The position numbers and the translations under genes are program-made. From contig NZ_JAMXBJ010000032.1 of NCBI RefSeq assembly GCF_023913755.1, positions 1 to 43,787 of the forward strand: a DNA stretch of 43,787 bases, written 5' to 3'. Every line of letters begins with the position of its first letter. The first letter of the stretch is position 1. A model generated the notes under the pieces. That model saw only the letters and a list, made by a program, of their open reading frames with translations. It was not told where the DNA came from and searched no databases. Positions 8,063 to 16,460 of the stretch are shown in pieces. The DNA comes from Pseudarthrobacter cellobiosi. Lineage in GTDB: Bacteria > Actinomycetota > Actinomycetes > Actinomycetales > Micrococcaceae.

Positions 8063-9466
8063 ATGGCGCTGCGTGACCGACTACCCCGGCACCTGTTCAG
8101 CCAGCGTGGCTGGGGGCTCCTGGCCGCCGGCGCCGTGTGCCTGCTGTCTGCGCAGTTCATGGGGCGGCGGGACCTGCTGAGCCTGAGTGTCCTGCTCATC
8201 GTCCTTCCCCTGGTTTCGCTGGCCGGGATCCGGCTGCTCAAGCCCCGGTTCCAGGTTTACCGCGAGTTCAACCCTTCCCCTGTGGAGACCTCCGCCGCCA
8301 CCACAGTGCGGCTAGCCGTGGCGCGGACCGGTTTCGGTGGCGGCCGGGCGATCATGGAGGAACGGCTGCCGCCGCGGTTCGGCGAGTCCCCGGCTTTCCA
8401 TTTCCCGGCCCGCTCAGCCAAGGGCGGGACCAGCAGGTACGAATACCATTTGCGCTCCACCAAACGCGGACAGTACCTGATCGGCCCGGTAACCGCCGAG
8501 TTCACTGATCCGTTCGGGTTGTCCCTGCACCGGCGGTCAATTGACGACGGCGACACGCTCACCGTGACGCCCGCCGCCGTCGAGCTTCCCGTGACGGGCC
8601 TCGCGGGGGCCCGCGGCAACGACGGCATCACAGCAACCCGTACCCGCGCCAACCCCAGCGACGACGACGTCATGACCCGCGAGTACCGCCCGGGCGATCC
8701 CATGCGCCGGGTGCACTGGGCAGCCACCGCCCACCACGGCGCCCTGATGGTGCGCCAGGAGGAATCCGTCACGACGCCGGAGGCCACCATCATCCTGGAC
8801 CAACGGTTCGCGGCGTTTTCCGGCGGGCCCGGCTCCGGTTTCGGGGGCAATGCGGCCGTGGACGGCCACGAGATGATCACCAGCGGCACGTTCGAGTGGG
8901 CCGTGGTGGCCGCGATCTCCATCTGCACACACCTCTCGGAGCGGAACTATGCCCTCCGCCTCCTGGACCCCCGCGGCGAACCCGCGTTCCTCCGCTCCCC
9001 GTCCGCACCGGAACCGGAAGCGGAAGAGTTCAGCGGAGTGTCCGGGCTCCAGTCGATCGCCGAAAGCCTCGCCGCCATCCAGCTGTCCGGTCCGCACCAC
9101 GCTGCCCGGGACCACGGTGGCCAGGATGCCGGACCGGCCGTTTTCGACGATCACCTGATGGACAAACTCTCGGCCCACCGGATGCGGGGACCCCTTATTG
9201 CCGTGCTCGGCAGGATCTCTCCGAGCGAGGCCAGAGCCCTCGCTCCAGCGGCAGGTTACGGCGCGAACGCCTTCGCCATCATCGTTTCCGAGAGGCCCGC
9301 GGATTCCGAGGACTCTTTGGAGGCTCTCCGCCGGGGCGGCTGGCGGGCAGTGGCGGTGCCAGCCTCGGTTCCGGTCCCGGACGCCTGGACCCACTTCGAC
9401 CATGGTGGTGCCGCGCCGGCCACGGCAGCGGCAGACGTACGCCGCGGAGCGGGGGTGGGGCGGTGA
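8063..9466 (+). CDS. DUF58 domain protein (MoxR partner)
   Basis: A 467-residue protein with two hydrophobic segments near the N-terminus (about 15-55), a beta-rich region and the DUF58 signature REYRPGDPMRRVHWAATAHHG in the middle, followed by a region resembling a von Willebrand A fold. DUF58 proteins pair with MoxR ATPases; their biochemical role is not settled. The last codons (GTGA) overlap the GTG start of the transglutaminase gene, so translation is coupled. Confidence 0.92.
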   Translation: MALRDRLPRHLFSQRGWGLLAAGAVCLLSAQFMGRRDLLSLSVLLIVLPLVSLAGIRLLKPRFQVYREFNPSPVETSAATTVRLAVARTGFGGGRAIMEERLPPRFGESPAFHFPARSAKGGTSRYEYHLRSTKRGQYLIGPVTAEFTDPFGLSLHRRSIDDGDTLTVTPAAVELPVTGLAGARGNDGITATRTRANPSDDDVMTREYRPGDPMRRVHWAATAHHGALMVRQEESVTTPEATIILDQRFAAFSGGPGSGFGGNAAVDGHEMITSGTFEWAVVAAISICTHLSERNYALRLLDPRGEPAFLRSPSAPEPEAEEFSGVSGLQSIAESLAAIQLSGPHHAARDHGGQDAGPAVFDDHLMDKLSAHRMRGPLIAVLGRISPSEARALAPAAGYGANAFAIIVSERPADSEDSLEALRRGGWRAVAVPASVPVPDAWTHFDHGGAAPATAAADVRRGAGVGR

Positions 9467-11949
9467 CGCTGGCACCGGAACGCAACGCGTCCCGCAGGCA
9501 GGCAGCCACAGGTGCCCCGGGCCAGGCCCCGGCACGGACGCGGGTCGGGGCGTACCCCTGGGCCATGGCCGGTGCCGTTGCCCTGTCCGTGGCCGGCGCC
9601 GCGATTTCCCTCAACGGTGTTCTGCGGGGTTGGGCCTGGTACTTGCCCATCCTGACCACGGTGGTGGTGGTCTGCCTGACCATCGCCACGCTCCGCGCGC
9701 TGCGCGCGCAGCCTCTCGTGGTGGCGGCAGGCGGCTTTGCCTCCCTGATCGCGATTCTCACCCTGACGTTCTTCCGGAGCACGGGCATTGCCGGTTTCAT
9801 CCCGTCCGGGGCAACCTTGGCTGAAGTGGACAGGTTCGTCCGCCGGGCGAGCGAGACGGTACTTGCGGAAAGTGCCCCGGTGGCTCCGAACGCCGGAATC
9901 GTTATGGTCAGCTGCGCCGCCCTGGGCCTGACAGTCATCCTCATCGATGCGCTGGCCGTGCCGCTTGGCATGCCGGCAACAACCGGGCTGGGCCTGCTGG
10001 CCATCCTGGTAGTCCCCGCCACCGTGAAGCCCCAAAGCGTGGGGGTTTTGGGCTTCACTGCCACGGTGGCCGGGTACCTCCTGATCCTCGCGTGCAGCCA
10101 GTGGTTTGCACCGGATTCCCGCACTGCGGCCGACAGCGGCCGGAATCTCGGCCAGTTCCGGCGGGCCGTGCTGACCGGAACCGTGGCACTGGTGGCAACC
10201 CTGGCCGTGCCGGCGGTCATCCCGGGATTCGACCACGGCACGTTTCCGCAGGGCTCCCGGCTGAACCCGTGGGGCGCCGGGACCGGCTTGAACCCCATGA
10301 TTACCTTGGGAAACAGCCTGCGGGCACCGGCCGGAAGCGGGCGGATCACCTATGCCACCAACGCGGCCGGGCCGCTGTATCTGCGGTCCGTCACTGTTGA
10401 CAATTTCGACGGCGAATCCTGGGGACCTGATGACCGCGACGCAGAGCGGCGCCCCGTGGCCGGACAGCTTGAGACGGGCTACGAGATCGTCGCCCAGGAG
10501 CAGGTCCGCCAGGTGACTGCCGTGGTTACGGGCACGTTCACCAGCCCGTACCTGCCTTTGCCGTACGCGCCGGAAACAATCCGCGGGCTCAATGGCGCCT
10601 GGACATGGGACCCGGCCACCCTGGCCGTCAAGGGTTCCAACACCAACACGCGGGCACAGCAATACATTGTGGTGTCCACGGCGCCTAAGCTCACGGCCAC
10701 CCTCCTTCAACAGTCGTCGCAGGCCGTGCAGGGAATCCCTGCTGACTTCACCAGGGTTCCCGGCAACGTCCCGGACATCGTCCGCAGCACGGCTGACACG
10801 GTGACAGCTTCGAGTGACACACCATTCGCCAAGGCCATGGCCATCCAGAAATACCTTCGCTCAGGGGAGTTCACCTACTCGCTCCAGTCACCTGTCCAGG
10901 GCGGCTACGACGGTAACGGGCTTTCGGTGCTGGCCGATTTCCTGACCCAGAAGAGCGGATACTGCATCCATTACTCGTCCGCGATGGCCGTGATGGCCCG
11001 GCTGGAAGGTATCCCCAGCCGCATCGCGGTTGGCTACGCGCCGGGCCGAAGCACTGGTTCCACGGTTTCAGTGGCCGGGCAAGGTGCGCTGCCGGAGTAT
11101 GAGGTGGACGCCCGGGACGCCCACGCCTGGCCCGAGCTCTACTTCCAGGGATTGGGGTGGGTGCCCTTCGAACCCACGCCGTCGCGTGGTGTTATACCCG
11201 CGTACGCCACGGAAACCAGCACACCCGGCATCCCCGGTTCGCTGGGTAATAACGACGACCTCCTTCCCGGCGCAACCGCCCCGACCCCCACGCCAAGCGC
11301 CACCGCCGCGCCCCTCCCCGGTGCAGGTGGCGGCGCAGGGGGCCTCGGGCAGCTGCTCCTGCCATGGCTGCTGGGCACGGGCGCCGCGCTGGGCCTGGTC
11401 CTGCTGGCAGCTTCGCCACGGCTTGTGCGGGTGGGGCGGCGTGCCGGGCGGCTCCGCACCGAGGACCGGGCGCGGGAGGACGTGATTCCGCTGGCGTGGG
11501 CCGAAATCCGTGACCTCGGAACCGACTACGGGCTGCCACCGGACTCGAGCGAAACAGCCCGGACGTATTCCGCACGGCTCCGCCATTCATCGCTGCTCGG
11601 CGAACATGGCGGCATGGACGACGCCGCGCACCAAGCCATCCGCAGCCTCACCTCCGACTTCGAACGCCGGCACTACGGCCCGCCAGTCCAGGACACAGCC
11701 GGCCGCGGCAGGACCGTGGCCATTGCCCCACGCATCGCGGCGGTGCAGCAGTCCATGCGTGCCAACGCCTCGCTCCCTCGACGCCTCCGTGCCTACTGGC
11801 TCCCGCCGTCGGTTCTGGGCCGGTGGGCCTGGCTCCTGGCTGCCCCGTTCAGAGGGCTCAACAGGCTGGCGCGCCGGACGGCAAAAGCCGCCGCACGCTC
11901 CTGGTCGAGGGCGCGCGGCGGCTTGTTCCGGCCGCGTGGTAGCCAATAG
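9463..11949 (+). CDS. Membrane transglutaminase-like protein (TgpA-type)
   Basis: An 828-residue protein with about seven N-terminal membrane segments (roughly 30-260), an external transglutaminase domain, another membrane segment (about 630-650) and a cytosolic DUF4129-like tail. The catalytic Cys is in KSGYCIHYSS (residue 501) and His in DARDAHAWPE (554). The third triad position lies in VPFEPTP, with Glu where many homologues have Asp. The frame is open far upstream, inside DUF58, but GTG 9463 overlaps the DUF58 stop and fits the homologues. Its substrate is unknown; the operon suggests envelope protein cross-linking or peptide cleavage. Confidence 0.92.
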   Translation: MTLAPERNASRRQAATGAPGQAPARTRVGAYPWAMAGAVALSVAGAAISLNGVLRGWAWYLPILTTVVVVCLTIATLRALRAQPLVVAAGGFASLIAILTLTFFRSTGIAGFIPSGATLAEVDRFVRRASETVLAESAPVAPNAGIVMVSCAALGLTVILIDALAVPLGMPATTGLGLLAILVVPATVKPQSVGVLGFTATVAGYLLILACSQWFAPDSRTAADSGRNLGQFRRAVLTGTVALVATLAVPAVIPGFDHGTFPQGSRLNPWGAGTGLNPMITLGNSLRAPAGSGRITYATNAAGPLYLRSVTVDNFDGESWGPDDRDAERRPVAGQLETGYEIVAQEQVRQVTAVVTGTFTSPYLPLPYAPETIRGLNGAWTWDPATLAVKGSNTNTRAQQYIVVSTAPKLTATLLQQSSQAVQGIPADFTRVPGNVPDIVRSTADTVTASSDTPFAKAMAIQKYLRSGEFTYSLQSPVQGGYDGNGLSVLADFLTQKSGYCIHYSSAMAVMARLEGIPSRIAVGYAPGRSTGSTVSVAGQGALPEYEVDARDAHAWPELYFQGLGWVPFEPTPSRGVIPAYATETSTPGIPGSLGNNDDLLPGATAPTPTPSATAAPLPGAGGGAGGLGQLLLPWLLGTGAALGLVLLAASPRLVRVGRRAGRLRTEDRAREDVIPLAWAEIRDLGTDYGLPPDSSETARTYSARLRHSSLLGEHGGMDDAAHQAIRSLTSDFERRHYGPPVQDTAGRGRTVAIAPRIAAVQQSMRANASLPRRLRAYWLPPSVLGRWAWLLAAPFRGLNRLARRTAKAAARSWSRARGGLFRPRGSQ

Positions 11950-11989
11950 CGGCTCGCCGCAACGGCTACCTACAGGCGGTGGAGGAAGC

Positions 11990-12037
11990 GGCTGACCGGA
12001 GGATAATCCTGTCAGCCGGCGGACGATCCGGTCAGCC
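11990..12037. terminator. Hairpin between convergent genes, overlapping the gabD stop
   Basis: GGCTGACCGGA (11990-12000) pairs with TCCGGTCAGCC (12027-12037), an 11-bp perfect stem. A tandem near-duplicate (ATCCTGTCAGCCGGCG, then ATCCGGTCAGCCGGCG) offers an alternative pairing partner. It contains the stop codon of the minus-strand gene and may stop both convergent transcripts. No U-tract is visible. Confidence 0.5.
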
Positions 12038-13531
12038 GGCGTAGGGGTCCGCGATGCCGATGTACTGGGTGTAGAGGTATTCCTCGATGCCTTCGAGGCC
12101 GCCTTCACGTCCCAGCCCGGACTGCTTCACGCCGCCGAACGGTGCGGCGGCGTTGGAGATGACACCGGCGTTCAGGCCGAGCATGCCGGTCTCGAGCCGT
12201 TCGCCCATCCGGATGCCGCGGTTCAGGTCGCGCGTGAAGACGTACGCCACCAGACCGTACTCGGTGTTGTTGGCCAGGCGGACCGCTTCGTCCTCGGTGC
12301 CGAAGGTGATGATCGGGGCGACGGGGCCGAAGATTTCCTCGGACAGTATCCGCGTGCCTTCGGTGACGCCGGTGAGGATGGTGGGCGGGTAGAAGTAGCC
12401 CGGGCCCTCGGCCGGGGCGCCGCCCAGGACAGCCTTGGCGCCGGAGGCCACGGCGTCGCTCACCAGCTCGTGAACTTTGTCCCGGCTCTTGGCATCGATC
12501 AGCGGACCCACTTTGGACTCCGGTTCGGTGCCCCGGGCGGTGGTCATCTCACCCATTTTCGCGGCGAACTTTTGGGCGAATTCGTCGGCGACGGACTCGT
12601 GGACGATGAACCGGTTCGCCGCGGTGCAGGCCTCGCCCATGTTCCGCAGCTTCGCCAGCATGGCACCGGCGACGGCGGCGTCCAGGTCCGCGTCCTCGAA
12701 CACCACAAACGGGGCGTTGCCACCGAGTTCCATGGAGGTCCGCAGGACGGTATCGGACGCGTCGGCGAGCAGGCGCCGGCCCACCTCGGTGGAGCCCGTG
12801 AATGAGAGTTTGCGCAGGCGCTGGTCCTTGATCAGCGGGCCGGTGGTGGCTCCTGCCGTGGACGTGGGGATGACGTTCAGGACTCCGGCCGGCAGGCCAG
12901 CCTCCTGCATGACTGCGGCGAACAGCTGCGAGGTCAGCGGCGTGAGGTTGGCCGACTTCAGCACCATGGTGCAGCCGGCCGCGACAGCAGGGGCGATCTT
13001 GCGCGTGGCCATGGCCAGCGGGAAGTTCCACGGCGTGATCAGCAGGCACGGGCCCACCGGCTTCTTGGTGACCAGCAGGCGGGACTTGCCATCGGGCGAG
13101 ACCGAGTAGCGGCCAAACGCGCGGACGGCTTCTTCGGAGAACCAGCGCAGGAACTCGGCGCCATAGGTGACCTCGCCGCGGGCCTCGGCCAGAGGCTTGC
13201 CCATTTCCATGGTCATCAGCAGCGCGAAGTCCTCGGCACGCGCCGTAACCATCTCAAAGGCACGGCGGAGGATTTCGCCACGTTCACGGGCCGGGACCTT
13301 CGCCCACGATTCCTGCGCTGCGGCGGCCGCGTCCAAAGCAGCCTTGCCGTCTTCGGCGCCGGCGTCAGCGATGCTGAGGAGCACCTTGCCCGTGGCGGGG
13401 TCCTCGACGTCGAACGTCTTGCCTGACGCCGCCGGGCGCCATTCGCCGTTGATCAGCAATCCGGTGGGGACAGAGGCCAGCAGTGCGATTTCGCGCTCCG
13501 CGGTAACAGCTGGCTGTGCGGTGACAGTCAC
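12032..13531 (-). CDS. gabD: NAD(P)-dependent succinate-semialdehyde dehydrogenase
   Basis: An aldehyde dehydrogenase of 499 residues, best matched to the GabD group, which oxidises succinic semialdehyde to succinate in GABA and polyamine breakdown. Visible motifs are PWNFPLAM, FTGSTEVGR in the cofactor fold, the general base Glu268 in ELGGNAPF and the nucleophile Cys302 in GEACTAANR. The C-terminal region has PFGGVKQSGLGREGG. The start is GTG 13531 with GAGGGAG just upstream. The gene stands alone, with rsmI 174 bp upstream on the same strand and a CRP-like site in that gap. The exact aldehyde cannot be proven from sequence. Confidence 0.9.
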   Translation of the reverse strand: MTVTAQPAVTAEREIALLASVPTGLLINGEWRPAASGKTFDVEDPATGKVLLSIADAGAEDGKAALDAAAAAQESWAKVPARERGEILRRAFEMVTARAEDFALLMTMEMGKPLAEARGEVTYGAEFLRWFSEEAVRAFGRYSVSPDGKSRLLVTKKPVGPCLLITPWNFPLAMATRKIAPAVAAGCTMVLKSANLTPLTSQLFAAVMQEAGLPAGVLNVIPTSTAGATTGPLIKDQRLRKLSFTGSTEVGRRLLADASDTVLRTSMELGGNAPFVVFEDADLDAAVAGAMLAKLRNMGEACTAANRFIVHESVADEFAQKFAAKMGEMTTARGTEPESKVGPLIDAKSRDKVHELVSDAVASGAKAVLGGAPAEGPGYFYPPTILTGVTEGTRILSEEIFGPVAPIITFGTEDEAVRLANNTEYGLVAYVFTRDLNRGIRMGERLETGMLGLNAGVISNAAAPFGGVKQSGLGREGGLEGIEEYLYTQYIGIADPYAG

Positions 13532-13673
13532 GGTGACTCCCTCGTCAGTAAGGTTTGGTTCAGCCTTGACGCAGGGCCTGGGCGGCCTGCCGTATTGGCT
13601 GATTTACTGTCACACTACTGCCGCGGCCGCCAGAGGGTCTACGCCTGGACGCACTGCTGAAGCGAGATTTCGT

Positions 13674-13687
13674 TGTGCAGCTGCACA
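13674..13687. promoter_or_regulatory. CRP/GlxR-type site upstream of gabD
   Basis: A perfect 14-bp palindrome, TGTG-CAGCTG-CACA, matching the TGTG-N6-CACA consensus of actinobacterial CRP/GlxR regulators. It is about 145 bp upstream of the gabD start and just past the rsmI stop, so gabD is the likely target. Confidence 0.5.
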
Positions 13688-13705
13688 GCTGGCCTTTTCG
13701 TACGC

Positions 13706-14665
13706 TCAGCGTGCCGCGAGGACCGCCGAGTACAGCTCCCGCTTGCTGACGCGGACGTCCTCAGCTACGGCGGCCACGGCTTCCTTGAGCCGGATTCCCT
13801 GGGCCACCAGCTCGTTGACGGCCGCCACGTGGTCCTCGGGGGTGCCCGGCGCCTGCTCAGGGGCTCCGCCCAGCACCACGGCAATCTCGCCGCGGACCTC
13901 GTTGCCTTCGGCCCACAGCAACAGTTCCCCGACCGTCCCGCGGATGACTTCCTCGTAGGTCTTGGTCAGTTCGCGGCAGACAGCGATCCGCCGCTCGGCA
14001 CCGAGACGCTCGCGCAGCGCCCGCAGCATCGATTCCAGCCGGTGCGGGGCCTCAAAAAACACCATGGTCCGGCGTTCGGCCGAAAGGTCCGCCAACCGCG
14101 ACGCCCGTTCGCCGGCTTTCCGGGGCAGGAATCCCTCAAAACAGAAGCGGTCGGTGGGGAGACCGGACAGTGCCAGGGCCGTCAGTACCGCGGACGGGCC
14201 CGGGACGGCGGTCACGGTGAGTCCGGCTGCCACAGCGCCTTCCACCAGCCTGAACCCCGGGTCCGAGACTGAAGGCATGCCGGCGTCTGTGACCATGACC
14301 AGGGTTTTGCCGGACCGGACGTGCTCCAGCAGCTCCGCGGTCTTGGTGGCCTCGTTGTGCTCGTGGTAGCTGATGACCCGCCCGGCGACGGTGACTCCGA
14401 GGCTCTGGACAAGGCGGTGCAGGCGCCTGGTGTCTTCGGCGGCCACGATGTCCGCCGTCCCCAGGAGCTCGATCAGGCGGGCCGACGCGTCTCCCGTATT
14501 CCCGATGGGCGTTGCCGCCAGCACAATCCGGCCGGGCCCCGTGGCGACCGGTGCCGCTGCAGCCGGGTCCGCTGTCGCGTGAACCTCTGTCTCTGGCTCC
14601 TCCCCGGCGGCAACGGAAGGTTCTGCGGGGCGGGAATCGGCGAAGGTGCTGGGGTTAGGGTCCAC
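13706..14665 (-). CDS. rsmI: 16S rRNA (cytidine1402-2'-O)-methyltransferase
   Basis: RsmI methylates the ribose of C1402 in the decoding centre of 16S rRNA. The SAM-dependent tetrapyrrole-methylase-type fold shows LAATPIGNTGDAS, ADIVAAEDTRR, TDAGMPSVSDPG and VPGPSAVLTALALSG. The frame is open to 14848, but that would run through the neighbouring gene's promoter. GTG 14665 has TACGCT exactly six bases upstream, so I take it as a leaderless start (319 residues). About 45 residues rich in Ala, Pro and Glu still precede the conserved core. It is divergent from the O-mannosyltransferase gene, as in M. tuberculosis Rv1003/Rv1002c. Confidence 0.94.
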   Translation of the reverse strand: MDPNPSTFADSRPAEPSVAAGEEPETEVHATADPAAAAPVATGPGRIVLAATPIGNTGDASARLIELLGTADIVAAEDTRRLHRLVQSLGVTVAGRVISYHEHNEATKTAELLEHVRSGKTLVMVTDAGMPSVSDPGFRLVEGAVAAGLTVTAVPGPSAVLTALALSGLPTDRFCFEGFLPRKAGERASRLADLSAERRTMVFFEAPHRLESMLRALRERLGAERRIAVCRELTKTYEEVIRGTVGELLLWAEGNEVRGEIAVVLGGAPEQAPGTPEDHVAAVNELVAQGIRLKEAVAAVAEDVRVSKRELYSAVLAAR

Positions 14666-14671
14666 TCCCCC

Positions 14672-14677
14672 AGCGTA
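14672..14677 (-). promoter_or_regulatory. -10 box for leaderless rsmI
   Basis: TACGCT on the minus strand, six bases (GGGGGA) before GTG 14665. Confidence 0.55.
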
Positions 14678-14707
14678 CTGCTGGCTAGCGGCCCAAGCTG
14701 CAAAAGG

Positions 14708-14713
14708 TAGCAT
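14708..14713 (+). promoter_or_regulatory. -10 box for leaderless O-mannosyltransferase gene
   Basis: TAGCAT followed by seven bases (GGGGCTC) and GTG 14721. Its facing partner for rsmI is only 30 bp away, so the two promoters share one short control region. Confidence 0.55.
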
Positions 14714-14720
14714 GGGGCTC

Positions 14721-16394
14721 GTGACGCAGACCTCCATGCGGCCTGCCGAGGCCGGCCAGACCATCCCGCCGGCACGAGGCCCGTGGATCGCCCGTCCGGC
14801 GGAGGCCTTCTCTGCCACAGCCCTCCGCGAGCGCCTGATCGGCAGCACCCGCAGCTGGCGGGATTACCCGCCGTCGCTGCGTCTCTGGTTCTGGCTGGTG
14901 CCCGCCCTGACCTCCGTGATCGGCGGCGTCCTCCGCTTTGTCCGGCTGGACACGCCGCACAGCTTGGTCTTCGATGAAACGTATTACGTCAAGGACGCCT
15001 ACTCCTACGTGGTCAGCGGCTACGAACGGGGCTGGCCGGACAAGGCCAACGACTCGTTCAACGCAGGCAACCCGGCCATCCTCCTGGACACTCCCGAGTA
15101 CGTGGTCCATCCGCCCGTGGGCAAGTGGATGATCGCCGGCGGCATGTGGCTCTTCGGGGCCGATAATCCGTTCGGCTGGCGGTTCGCGGCCGCACTGACC
15201 GGAACCCTGTCCATCCTGCTGCTCACGCTGATTGTACTGAAACTGTTCCGGTCACTACCGCTGGCTGCCGCCGCAGGCCTGCTGCTCGCCGTCGACGGCC
15301 ACCACCTGGTGATGTCACGGACATCACTCCTGGACATCTTCCTGATGTTCTGGCTCCTGGCGGCCTTCGGAGCTTTGCTACTGGACCGCGATGACGGACG
15401 ACGACGGCTGGCCGCACGGCTCGGACGGCTCGCGGCCGCGTCCCGGAACGATCGGCCCGCAGCCAGCCAGCTGCTGGCGGGACCGTGGCTGGGGATCCGC
15501 TGGTGGCGTCTCGCCGCGGGCGTGTGCATGGGACTCGCCATAGGCACCAAGTGGTCGGGCCTCTTTTTCCTCGCCGGCTTCGGTCTGCTGACGGTCCTGT
15601 GGGACCTCAATGCACGGCGCGTCGCGGGAATCCGCGGTTGGATCAGCGGCGGAATCATCAAGGATGGACTGCCTGCCTTTGTCAGCATGGTTCCGGTTGC
15701 CGTGGTGGTCTACACCGCCACTTGGACGGGCTGGTTCCGTTCCGAGGGCGCCTACTTCCGGCGGTGGGCCCAGAGCAACCCCTCAGCGGAGTGGGGCTGG
15801 CTGCCGGACTCCCTGCGTTCGCTGGCGCACTACCACCTGGAGGCCTACAAGTTCCACCAGGGACTGGGCTCCGAACACCCTTACGAGGCAAGCGCCTGGA
15901 GCTGGCTGGTGATGGGCCGACCGACGTCGTTCTTCTACCAGAAGCCGGAGCAGGGCGTCCCGGGATGCGACGTGCCCAACTGCGCCTCAGCCATTCTCTC
16001 GGTGGGGAACCCGATGATCTGGTGGGGAGCGGCCATCTCACTGGTGGTACTGCTGTTCTGGTGGGCCGGGCGCCGGGACTGGCGTGCAGGGGCGATCCTT
16101 GCGGGCGTGGGCGCCGGCTACCTGCCGTGGTTCCTGTACCCGGAGCGGACCATGTTCTTCTTTTACGCCGTCTCCTTTGAGCCCTTCCTGGTGCTCGCGC
16201 TGGTGTACTGCCTGGGCCTCGTCCTGGGCCGGGACACCGACCCGCTCTGGCGCCGGCGGTCCGGTGTTTACCTGGTGGCCCTCTTCGTCGCCGGGGCAGT
16301 CCTGTTGTCCGCATTTTTCTACCCGGTGTGGACGGCTGAGACCATCCCCTACCAAGAATGGCGCTACCGGATGTGGATGCCGTCCTGGATCTAA
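14721..16394 (+). CDS. Dolichyl-phosphate-mannose-protein mannosyltransferase (PMT, GT39)
   Basis: A multi-pass enzyme that transfers mannose from polyprenyl-phosphate-mannose to Ser/Thr of secreted proteins. The 557 residues start with a cytosolic stretch, then about 10 membrane helices with a large external loop after the first. That loop holds the acidic FDETYYVKDAY motif needed for catalysis, and the next carries VHPPVGKW. A central external region (about 340-430) and C-terminal FLYPERTMFFFY fit the family. The start is GTG 14721 by leaderless spacing; ATG 14712 is an in-frame alternative. An acyl-CoA synthetase gene follows after 66 bp. Confidence 0.93.
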   Translation: MTQTSMRPAEAGQTIPPARGPWIARPAEAFSATALRERLIGSTRSWRDYPPSLRLWFWLVPALTSVIGGVLRFVRLDTPHSLVFDETYYVKDAYSYVVSGYERGWPDKANDSFNAGNPAILLDTPEYVVHPPVGKWMIAGGMWLFGADNPFGWRFAAALTGTLSILLLTLIVLKLFRSLPLAAAAGLLLAVDGHHLVMSRTSLLDIFLMFWLLAAFGALLLDRDDGRRRLAARLGRLAAASRNDRPAASQLLAGPWLGIRWWRLAAGVCMGLAIGTKWSGLFFLAGFGLLTVLWDLNARRVAGIRGWISGGIIKDGLPAFVSMVPVAVVVYTATWTGWFRSEGAYFRRWAQSNPSAEWGWLPDSLRSLAHYHLEAYKFHQGLGSEHPYEASAWSWLVMGRPTSFFYQKPEQGVPGCDVPNCASAILSVGNPMIWWGAAISLVVLLFWWAGRRDWRAGAILAGVGAGYLPWFLYPERTMFFFYAVSFEPFLVLALVYCLGLVLGRDTDPLWRRRSGVYLVALFVAGAVLLSAFFYPVWTAETIPYQEWRYRMWMPSWI

Positions 16395-16460
16395 GGCAGG
16401 ATTGCATGAAACCCTGACCAGCCGCGAACTGCGTTGAGGCAGCGGAACGGAGACGCCCCC

